Part shown: one piece after another, positions 33,967 through 43,804 of the stretch | Position numbering within the stretch: position 1 is the stretch's first letter | Layout of the letters: every line of letters begins with the position of its first letter | Source: Diphasiastrum complanatum | Lineage: Eukaryota > Streptophyta > Lycopodiopsida > Lycopodiales > Lycopodiaceae | Length of the DNA stretch: 63,593 nucleotides | Direction of reading: 5' to 3' | Assembly (NCBI GenBank): GCA_029204225.1 | Contig: CM055092.1 | Coordinates: forward strand, 25,120,867-25,184,459 | The notes under the pieces: model-generated | Databases searched by the model: none | What the model was told of the DNA's origin: nothing | What the model saw: the letters and a program-made list of their open reading frames with translations, nothing else | Position numbers and translations under genes: made by a program

Positions 33967-35563
33967 TTAATATACAAAATTTATTGTGTGTCTATAGCCT
34001 ATTGGCTTGTATAAATTTGCATGCTTTTTGAAATTTTTTATAATCCGTCGATTTAGTATTATGATGAATTTGGATTCTTTTGTAAAACCATTGGAGTATA
34101 TAGCTGTTTCTTGTGCTAGTCCCGCCATGTTGTGTACTTTTATGAAATGCCGCTCTTGCTTGCCAATGAGATTTTTCCATTCCTTGCGATGACCATATGC
34201 TAAGACTTCCACTATTTCTTGCAAAGAATGTCGAATGATGTCGTAATATTTGTTGCATGTTATAAAAACATAATCTAAATCAGTACCAAAAGTATCTTAT
34301 TTAATTGCACATAAAGGTCTATCATAGTGTAAAATCAAAATCTTACCATATATTGTGTTATATGATCAACACCCCATGCACTTTGAACTACATCCACAAA
34401 TTCATTGGTTGTTTCTGTATCATTTGTACATCAGTATTTGAAAATTTATCTTTTCTCAAGTATTTCACCATGTTGTCTAACTTTTTCCAAACTTCTACTT
34501 TGTGTATACAAGAAGAAATTTCTTCTTCGAAATCTTGAGTTCCTGCAATAATTTCTTTCCAAACCGTAGATTGTTTGCCAAAATAATTTGATAAAAATCT
34601 TTGAGCTTTAGATCCTCCAATGCTCGGCTTGCATGGAATATTTCATGTTTTACCTAATATCTTGTCATCTTTTTTTATTTTAAGGTAGCCTTTATGTAAG
34701 CTTGCTTTGGACAACACATCCTCTAATCTGGAAATAACTTCCTTCGCAGAGGCCTCTGGTTCGGAATTCCATGCAAACAAGATGTGAAGATATATTATTA
34801 TTTTTATAATACGCACCTCCGCATGCAATGTACTGATATGGAAATTCTGTAGAGGAATTGGAAGTACATGTTTCCAATTAGGATCTTCTCGATCTCTTGA
34901 TATTCCTGTACTCCTTGTCATGTCTTTTGTTGTTTTCATGCAGTACAAACAAGGGTGTTTAGAGTTAGCGCCATGAGATACATTGAACATACAGTTTAAT
35001 GTCTTCAGATCTCTTGGTAAATGCCATTCAATGTTGAAAGTGCCAATTCCAGGAATATTGAGTGGAACTCCCTCCATGTGATTTTTTATGGTGACAGAAT
35101 ATGATGTTCTGTTAAATATCCATGAGAGAATGTTATGGTCTTCTTTCAGCACCTATAAGAGAATACAAAAATGTGATTAGCCTCATAATATTAACACAGA
35201 GAAGATTTTAGATATGAAATCCATATTCAAATGATTATCTCTATTTATTATGCAAAAGAACTACTATACATGAAATGCTGCCAACCACTAGATATCATTT
35301 TCTGATTGAACACTGAAATTGAGGCCTTCTGAGTCTTCTGAATTTGAAAGTGCTCCATTCATGATTGTGAGACTGACTCTTTTCATTTTTTGTCCTTTTA
35401 TAATTTCAAAATCATCTAACTTGAGAACAACTATCAACTTGTTATTGACATTTTCATTTGTAATACCATAAAAATTTATGATGAATGTTAATAACTGATT
35501 AATGTCAATAAATAAATTGTTGGAATTGTTATATGCTAGACTTTCTCCTTTCGAGCAATACAC
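33967..35563 (-). pseudogene. Cassette gene P, copy 2
   Basis: This is the inverted counterpart of 25811-27300. Blocks on the minus strand: 35563-35288 (NNSNNLFIDINQLLTFII, VVLKLDDFEIIKGQKMKRVS, LNFSVQSENDI, then a TAG where copy 1 has Trp); an intron-like gap ending in TTATAG; and 35152-34643 (NHMEGVPLNIPGIGTFNIEW, PRDLKTLNCMFNVSHGANS, HPCLYCMKTTKDMT, PNWKHVLPIPLQNFHISTLHAEV). The remainder to 33967 contains SIGGSKAQRFLSNYFGKQS, VVQSAWGVDHITQYMV and LAYGHRKEWKNLIGKQERHF. Compared with copy 1 the DLK domain is better kept. The product is unknown, and the conserved Asp-Leu-Lys and Cys-x-x-Cys are the residues to test. It lies tail to tail with gene Q copy 2. Confidence 0.65.
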
Positions 35564-36099
35564 TTCATTGATATGAGATGATGTAACAGCCTAAGTAACA
35601 TGAAGGGTTTAGGCATACTGTTCGAACTCCAGTAGACAACAAGGATAAGGTATGTATAAACATCTCTACTCCATACTACACTTTGTTACAAAACGATAAC
35701 TCCATTCGAATGACACACCACACTAATGGGACTTCTATTTTATGTATGATTATGCAATGACTATACTTAGAAATGGATACGGAAGGCCAAGTTTCTCAGC
35801 TGCAAGAAAATGCAAATGTGATCGCCTCACAAGAATCGATATCGTCTCATTAGAGGAGTTCTCAATATCAAAAAGACCTTTAAGGAATGCTACGGAGGAT
35901 ATAGAAAAATATCAAAATAAAAGAAACAATATTGTTTATTTGCTTGCCCCCACCAATTCCAAGGCCTCCTCAACTCCCAATGATCTAACCAAACTGTCTA
36001 TAGTCACAGTTAAGAACTGTAAATAGTTCGCAGTATAACTTGACTAAATTCAAAAATATTCTCTCCATTGGTTACAAAAAGGGCAATATTTTCACTGGA

Positions 36100-36290
36100 T
36101 CTAGAATATGACCGCCATCTCCAAATTCGAATACAAAAAATAGCAAAATGTTTACATATGCATTCCTTCCACAAGAATGAAAATATGGGTGCCATCTCCA
36201 ATTATGAATGCCATCTTCACATTGGAATGGAAATATGAGCGCCAACTACCTATTGGAATGAAAAAAATGAGCGGTATTCCCAAATTTGAA
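36100..36290 (+). repeat. Short degenerate repeats with GCCATCTCCAA
   Basis: Phrases like GAATATGACCGCCATCTCCAAAT, AATATGGGTGCCATCTCCAAT and AATATGAGCGCCAACTACC recur at roughly 40-70 bp spacing, with no conserved frame. Confidence 0.45.
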
Positions 36291-36348
36291 TCAAGCATAC
36301 AAGCATGGAGATTGGATTGATCATATAGAGTATATAATATAATCAAAG

Positions 36349-37576
36349 ATGAGTATTTTATTTTGCTTCATAGAATCTGTTCATAGTACTTTGATGCAAC
36401 TGATTACTCTATTGTTTTTTCTGATGACGACATTGTGTCATCTACATGTGGATATCCCTATTGATTTGGCACCTTTGCAGAGAAGAGGAGACAAAGGAAA
36501 TCAAATATTTGCTGAGGATCGTTCTTGTTACAGGGCAGAAGGAAAGAAAAACTTGGATTTGTGGGTATATGAAACATTATATCCACAAGATCCAAGCACT
36601 TTGACACATCCCAGATCCTTCTCAATAACTAATTTAGTTACATGGATATGCAATGAGCATAGTGGATTACTAGGATATTGTGAAAGATTGCAAAACCATG
36701 GAAAACAACTTTATATGAATAAAGTTCACTTTTTAGAGGGTGAGTTAATTAGGATATCCTCTTATTGTCAAAATAGAGATTGTCATCTCCAAAAGACGTT
36801 AGAGAAAAATGAACAACTTAAAAAAAATAGTGAATCATTACAGAAGATAACAATCAATATCAAATCAGAACTAGAGTAAATGCAATCAATCTTACAATCT
36901 ATTCGTATTGAAAACTTACAATTATTGAAGGATGTGAAATTGTCAATGAAGAAGGCTGGAAGTAAGAAGCAAAAGTGACAAAGTTGCAAGAATATTCAAA
37001 CGCTTTCAAAAGGAGGCTATTGAAATAGAAGGATCCATGTATTCAAGTAAGCATATTCTGATTTTTGTAAGTTTTTCAATGACATTTGGATTTAATTTCA
37101 GCTATGGTGATATTCTGTTAACTATCTATTTTTTTTGCAGATCTGCATTAGTAGCTCCTCGGAATATTAAAGGCAATGCTTCACTAGGTATGTCATTGGG
37201 CACAATATTGACAGGCAAATCCACTGAGCGTATCACGATGAACAATAGGAGTTCAAATGTAAAGTGTAAAATAACAGAGCCTCTGATGGTGGACATTAAA
37301 AAAAATTTAGATAAGACTATAGTTCAGGGTGCTTGTGATTTTGCAAGTATTAGCAAGGAAGCATATGCACCAATATTTAAAATAATTAGAGAAGCTTTTA
37401 GGCAAGTTCAAATTAGAAAAGTTCCAATCTCTAGGACATATTACTTGAAGAAAGAGAGAGATACATTAAACATAGGTAGGCATAAGATCACTGGAACTCC
37501 ATTTCATATTGAGGAAATGTATGAAATTGATGGAAGATTGATATTCTATAATTTAATCAAACAACTTATTTGTTGA
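36349..37576 (+). pseudogene. Cassette gene, copy 3: coiled-coil region plus P N-terminal module
   Basis: 36349-36879 encodes a 176-codon frame with NLDLWVYETLYPQDPSTL, TNLVTWICNEHSGLL and a heptad-rich, Lys/Glu/Leu-rich C-terminal part typical of a coiled coil; similarity to coiled coil continues after a TAG to about 36978. An intron with clear borders (GT at 37047, AG at 37140) leads into 37141-37576. There VQGACDFASISKEAYAPIFK and ITGTPFHIEEMYEID match the first block of gene P copy 1. The frame shifts near 37560, after which SNNLFVDLN-like coding continues. Unlike P copies 1 and 2, what follows is not the DLK domain but the Ulp1-like protease at 37577-38722. Confidence 0.6.
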
Positions 37577-38722
37577 TCTAAATTACTTGCTGAGATACAT
37601 CGTCACATTCTCCTCCTTCAAATCTTTATACATATATAGATTCTGATGATTATCTTAAATTTGAGAAGGACATAGCCGATGTTGTAGATACAATTGGTAT
37701 TCCACTTTGTTTTAGAATAGAAGAACTTGACTTTAGTATAAATTATAGAGTTGTCGATTGTTTGGATCTAAAAAATAGACGGGCTTCTATCAGTGATTCT
37801 ATAATAGAGTCTGGGATTACACTCTTGCAATATGTTATTGCAAGAAATTCATCCAATGAATTGCTGGTGCTTAGTAACTTTTTGCTTTAGGCCTTCAAGG
37901 AGAATAATGACACATTGTCACACTGTCTGACTAGTGGATTCACACCAACAACAAAATACCTGGTTGTGCCTTATCATACCAAGTAAGATATGTTAAATGC
38001 TTCTTGCTGTTTAATGCTTTATCATTGGCATTATCAATGTAAATAGTTCTCAGAATTGCAGCTAATGGACTTTCTATCTTATTTTGTAGTGACCACTGGA
38101 GTTTAAACCTGATCTCTATTAAGAGATCTGTAGATAATAATGTTAAAGGATTTTGTGTCAAGATGAACTCGGCTAGCAATACGCATAAGGATGCAGATAT
38201 ACACTTGCCATATTTAAGTAAATATATTCATTTAGTGGACTGGCAGATCGTTAGTTTAGAGGTAAATTTTGTCTTTCTTAACAACATTTTGAAATTAGTA
38301 TTCTAATGTATCTGTTTCATTCTAATTCATTTTGTTTCTTAATTGATTTCTTGTGTGCTGAATTTTTTTGCAGTCACCCCAGCAAAATGATTCATTCAGC
38401 TGTGGGTGGTACACATTATATAATGCAAAGTTACTTTTTGAGTGGTTCAACCTTCAAGAAGATGTGGATATCTCTAAGGTAATTAATTTTATTTATTCTT
38501 ATTTTTGGAATCATGATTAGTTTTCTATTTTGTTGATGTTTTTAGCCATTACTTATACATGAATGTTCTATCTTGCAGTTTACACATCCTGAGTACACAT
38601 CAAGCCAGGTGTACAAATTTAGACAAGAAATTATTCTAAGCATACTGGCTAGGGCAAGGGTTCAACCTCATGTTGTTGATGATGGTGCAAAGAGTTATGT
38701 AATTATACTAAATAAAGAATAG
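37577..38722 (+). pseudogene. Ulp1/C48-like cysteine protease, copy 3
   Basis: Four coding blocks with GT/AG introns (37980-38089, 38262-38373, 38479-38578). The first, to 37979, ends TTKYLVVPYHT. The second starts DHWSLNLISIKRSVDNN with the catalytic His and has GFCVKMNSASNTH, where Asn replaces the usual Asp. The third has SPQQNDSFSCGWYTLYNAKL with the oxyanion Gln, catalytic Cys and following Gly-Trp. The fourth has YKFRQEIILSILARARVQPH and stops at 38720. From the His exon onward no stop interrupts this copy. One TAG in the first block and frameshifts upstream break the full gene. Intron places equal those of the minus-strand copy at 29.3-30.6 kb, proving common origin. Confidence 0.72.
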
Positions 38723-38791
38723 AACAATACAGATAGCATAGAACAGAAATAGATTGCATATGTATAGAATTCATAGAATTTGTGTGACCAT

Positions 38792-39787
38792 TTAGTTCAA
38801 AGTCTTGATCCAGTGGTAGCCATGTACCTTCAATTTTCTTGTATCTTTGTGAGACTGAGCATTTGCTTTTCGATATGATAACAAAAGATCATTGAAGGCT
38901 CTATAATCATGCATTCTCATTATTTGTTTTACTATCCCAGCCTTGATCCATGAGATCTGACAAAGTCTCATATGATAAATTCTTGCAATTAAATAAAGTT
39001 GGTGTTCTACAAACGCTAGCACTTGAGAATAAATCAACAAATATATGTAATGAGATAAACCAACTTAGGTGAACAATTTTTGAGTCGGTGCTTATCTTCA
39101 TAGCATTTCTAATATCAATGAGTAGCTTTGCATCTCAAGGATTCAAAAACAATACCGTCAGAATTAGGCCACTCATCACTTTGAAAACTAGGCAATGGAA
39201 TTGCTTCGAACTTGCCAAACCTCCATCTGTTTGTGGCGTATATAAAGATTCATAAAAATAAATACCACAATCAGCAAGTTCCTTTGGACTTCTTCCTCTA
39301 TATTGCAGCTTTTCAACATCAGAGTGAATCACGTCCAATATTCCTGCAAGTGATTGTGTTGGCTCTCATTCACTTATGCATGATGGATATAAATCTGAAA
39401 GAAAAAAACAATGTTGAAGTATTTAAATCATAATCTGAAGAGCATCAATAAAAAAAATGATCACCTATGATTGCTGTAGAGTGCATATGTTTTGATATAC
39501 TTACAATTACATTTTCGATGATCATGAGGATTGATATCATGTACTTTGATTTCTGAATGCATATATACATGTTGTACTAAAACTTCTGATATTGATTGAC
39601 CTCCTGGAGTAGTCTTAAACTCTAGAATTTTTTTCAATAAGATTTGTTGTCGAAAATTGCCCTTTGATGATGGATGTAACAACACCCATGAATTCTTCGT
39701 ATATTTTGTTGGCTTCCAGTTATCAGCTTCATCTTTCTCATTGTAAAGAATCACAGACTCGACTGTAGATCTGAGTCTCCTTGCCAT
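38792..39787 (-). pseudogene. Unrecognised cassette gene with protease-extension-like tail
   Basis: Minus-strand frames 39787-39461 (MARRLRSTVESVILYNEKDE, WKPTKYTKNSWVLLHPSSKG, VLVQHVYMHSEIKVHDINP), 39338-39135 (RGRSPKELADCGIYFYESLY) and 39101-38907. The last contains LFNCKNLSYETLSDLMDQGW, which matches the end of the protease gene at 29314-29440 (VCKDLSDDILLEFMDKGWD). It therefore seems to be another inverted cassette piece. The N-terminal part has no counterpart elsewhere in the window. The blocks are separated by stops; some gaps may be introns. Confidence 0.45.
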
Positions 39788-39799
39788 TGCTATTTTGAA

Positions 39800-42700
39800 A
39801 GCTTGGGCACCAAAAATCTCTCTAATATGATACTTAATTTCAATTTTTCATATCACATTTAATCTAATGTGAATCACCATATTCACAGTTACTGTGTATA
39901 TCATATTTTAAGTAACTGTACATATTGTATTTCTATAGTTGTAACTAGTATGGTTAGCGAATTTTATTATACTAACCAGCATAGTTAAGTAGATTTAACT
40001 TGGGGTATTGACGTCGGACAGATTAGCACGTGTTGGGTAGGAAGAAGAAACCAATGGGATAAGTCCATGCTGCCCGAACACAAATTTCAAGGTTTTCTAT
40101 ATTGTATTTTTATTTCTCAGTTAATTTGAACTACGTTACGTAGATTTCAAATCTGTACATTTTGATTGGGCCTGGTGACAGTCAAAACTAGAGAAAAAAA
40201 ATAAAAGTATCTTTACAAAGAGTCATTTTTTATTTTGGAACTCCTCTAATGACTATTAAGGTTAGTAACATACGGATGCTTTAGTTTTCTTTGATAAAAC
40301 TTCAAATGAAGGGTGACAGAATAAGCAACTAATACTCTTGGCAAAAATGTTCAAAAAAAAAAAGACAGACTGATTCCTAGTTATAGTTTTATAAATGTTA
40401 CTCCTTTTTTGGCAAATAAGACCATATCAGTACTTACCATATGGATAATGATAACCCTGCCGCTTTTATTGGTTCTATGAAGATTTTCTTATCAAGAATT
40501 TGCGTACCTATTGTAAGTTCTTTTAAGTACATGGACATGTGCAAAGAACGTGTACATTGATAAGATCGAAACGACACAGACTTGCGCTGGTCATATCATG
40601 AATGTACAGTCACAAAGTCTTGCTTTTGTAATTTGCACTTACAGATAGCAGTTTTTTGGCTATTGTCTAAATCATGTTTATGGTTTAAAATCTTAAGAAC
40701 GATAAGTTAGTTGGCAGACTCTTGTATAGCATGGATTTGCTCAAGAAGTCACGAGTACCGTACATTATCTGTTTACAGATATGAATGTTGGTATGGCATG
40801 GATGTGCCCCAAACTTCATGTACTGGTCCAAACTACTATACGCTCACATATAGCTTATTTTCAATTGCGTAATGTCTTGTGTTTATTAGTTAAAGATACG
40901 GACCAAAAACTAGCAAATTGATCAGTATGACATTTGCCCTGATACGGTACCAAGATGGTTTGGCCTATCACTTTAAATAACTATCAATAAGGGAAGATCG
41001 GACTATAAAAAACTTTATCTATACTGCAAGCTGATTAGTTAAGCGTAATGTATTTTGTACATGGATAACAATTGACATTCAGCGTTGACACCTGTCTTTC
41101 TCACTGTGCTAACTTGTGCGATTTTGTGTGGTGGGATGGTGGTGGGTACCAGCTGGATGTCTTGGGATATGTTTTGCTTCACGGTGCTTTCTTTTAGTAC
41201 TTATTAGGCCCCATATTGGCCACATATACTGACAAACCCACGGCATGCCCCTGAGTATAGCATAAGTTGTCAAAAAATTGACTGTACAGGCTAATTTTCT
41301 ATCATTGTGGCTGTCTGGCTAATCCAAGTAACTAGTTAGGAGACAAGTGCCCCAACTGATATATTGATTGCGGGTCAAGTCCCGATTACTACCAAATACA
41401 GTAAATTAAAAACTATGCATCTAATTTAACTGTATAGTACTACATTTCAAACTTATAAAAAAACATCAAATTGAAGATGATTCTTAACATACCCCTCTCA
41501 CGGGGTGTAGACCATCATATAACATCACTCCTGTATTATTTTTTCCCTACAAGATGAGCCCAAAGAAAGAAAATGAGATTGTTGGACAACTACAAGAGTA
41601 TTTATGTATGGGCCATATATTGCAAGTGACTAACATTGAGCAACTAACATTCACAACAATTAGCCACAAAATAGAATTAACTTCAAAGCACACTCAAACA
41701 AGCAAGCAACTCCCAAAAGTGCCAACTCCTAAAAGTACTAACATACACAAGTACTAACATTTGAAATACAAGGAGTTGGCTCCTTCTTATAGGCAAATCC
41801 AATGCATCCCCTTCACAATGCCATCTTGCCATTTCTTCATGCCCTTCAAGCCCTCTTTGTCATTTGTCCCCAACTCATTTGATAGTACACCTAGTGGCCT
41901 CCATAAAAGAGTGGGGGAGTGGTGCATTCAAGGCTCTCTTTCAAAACTAGCCAAGATGTCATTTTTGTCAAAGGCTAGGGAGGCCATTCAAGTTTCCCCT
42001 TTTGTACACCCTAGAAGCCCAAAATGTCAATGGCTAGTGGGTGTACCTCCCAATTTTTATAGCTTTCAAGGTGTTTTGGCATTTATTATCCAGATTTTGG
42101 GTAAGGCCCTTTTTCAACCTTTATTATTAGTAGGCGGCTTTCGTTTTTCTTTGGGTACCTGTGTATTCGGCCTTTCTTCGATTTTTCAAGGGCGGTGCGC
42201 CTACTGCTCATTTGTCTGGATTTTTGGTTTGTTGGATAACTACTTGGCCCACATATTTCGTTAATTGCCCATAAATTGCACAAACTTTGTCGTTAGGATT
42301 TTTGTGACTCCTTGACACTGAATCCGTATTTCTCGGTCCCGTTTTAACCTGAAACTTTTCTTTCTCGGTTTTTTCTTATGTGGTTGACTTTTTTGGCATT
42401 CATGACTAGGGCTCCCATGACAACACGGTTTCCCTTGAAAAATACACTGAGTGATCATATATTAGTAAAAATGGGCTCAGTACATAGTGAGATTTTAGCA
42501 CGGTCATACCGGCTATTTTTTACAACTGGCCATCTTTTTTAAAAGTCGTAAAATATTTACCGGCCATTTCTAAGGCCGCAAAATTTGCTCTAGCCTCATT
42601 TAGGGTGGGCTGGGACCCAATTCTAGGTGAGCCGACACTTTTGTCTCGGTCTTACAAAACTCGACCACAAAATATTTTTGATGATTTTTTTGAAAAGTCA

Positions 42701-43130
42701 ATTTCTTACTTTTAAACTGTGTCTAGCCACTTTGGGGGTGGGCTGGGACCCAGACCTAAGGCAAATTTGTGCCGATTTTTCTCTAATAACGGGGCTTTAC
42801 ATGCCGATTTTTTCAATTATTGCGAACTTAAACTTCAATATTAGCCCGATTTTCCATACTGAAATATCGGCTCATAGTAGAGATTTAATTAGACCTATCT
42901 TGAATTTATACGTCATCGAGATGCCTGGAACCGCCTGCGCCATAGATCACCATCATATTTATGACAGAGTCCTAACAATCCAAGTAAGTGCCATACAACT
43001 AAGCTAGATTGAACAATATTGTTTGTCAACAAATTTTGTTGAATTTATTTTGTAAAAGAAAATTCAAGAGACTAGTTGCACTGGACTCAATATTAGTAAT
43101 TATAAACATGTTTTGTATTCATCTTTGTGT
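39800..43130. other. No gene seen; minor repeats
   Basis: AT-rich sequence with chance frames, including one of 167 codons at 41761-42264 and one of 126 at 42627-43007, neither with recognisable motifs. At 42590-42760 the phrase TAGCC(T/A)C(A/T)TT..GGGTGGGCTGGGACCCA occurs twice about 134 bp apart. Confidence 0.5.
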
Positions 43131-43199
43131 ATTAAATTAGTTTGTTTTATGTATTGCTGATCATCTCTAACATTGTGTTCCATCCATTGTCAATCGTCA

Positions 43200-43380
43200 A
43201 GGTGCACCAATGTAAATGGCGAGTTCACGTTATTCTTCTTCAGATGATGAGGCAGGACCATCACATAATATTGGATCAGAGGCTTGGCTATACTAGAGAA
43301 TACCATGCCCATGTACATGATGTAAGTATTGTTGAAATTGAAAAATAATCCACCTTGACTTTAGGCTTGCTACAAACATT
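43200..43380 (+). pseudogene. Possible start of a CACTA transposase gene
   Basis: The ATG in CAATGTAAATGGCGAGTTC starts MASSRYSSSDDEAGPSHNIG and runs into a stop at about 43292. The Ser/Asp-rich start is unlike anything conserved, but the copia element inserted just after it separates it from a CACTA transposase fragment at 47.5 kb, so both may belong to one gene. Weak evidence. Confidence 0.25.
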
Positions 43381-43408
43381 GTAATATGCAAGTATGTTGT
43401 TTCATAAT

Positions 43409-43804
43409 TGTAAATGCCAAATTTGGCCTAGATAGAACTCGAGCTATATGGATTTGACATATCTAGTTGGTTGAATACAACTTGCATATAGATTGTAGAC
43501 TTAGAAATAGCAATATTATGCTTGTAGAAACTTGTGGCATATCACATGCATTTATTGTAAGTGATCCATAGTGACATGCAAGGCATGCACAAAGTGAAAT
43601 GGACACATGCATGATGATTTGTACAATTCTAGTTAGAACTAGGACACTTGGTAAAAGTAGGTAGAGATACATGCATGAGATGTGACAAATGTCACATAGA
43701 CTCTACGTTTTACTTTAGATGTCATTGAAAGGTGGATGGATGTGGTTCTACCTCAAGCTACCTCAAAATCCGTAAATATGTGTAGCTATTCACATACTTT
43801 TTGG
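43409..43804 (+). mobile_element. Copia 5' LTR, truncated
   Basis: Begins TGTAAATGCCAAATTTGGCC and is nearly identical to 46631-47024 over 395 bp. The right part of the LTR, seen in the 3' copy to about 47335, is missing here together with the primer site and gag, so an internal deletion joins this LTR directly to pol. Confidence 0.8.

Noticed and set aside
25811-39787. A Polinton/Maverick or a giant-virus insertion
   Set aside because: The protease could suggest it, but no protein-primed DNA polymerase, packaging ATPase or capsid protein is recognisable, and the genes have introns. It is left as an open possibility, not a call.
41761-42264. 167-codon frame as a gene
   Set aside because: No motifs, mixed hydrophobic composition, no homologous copy in the window; likely chance.
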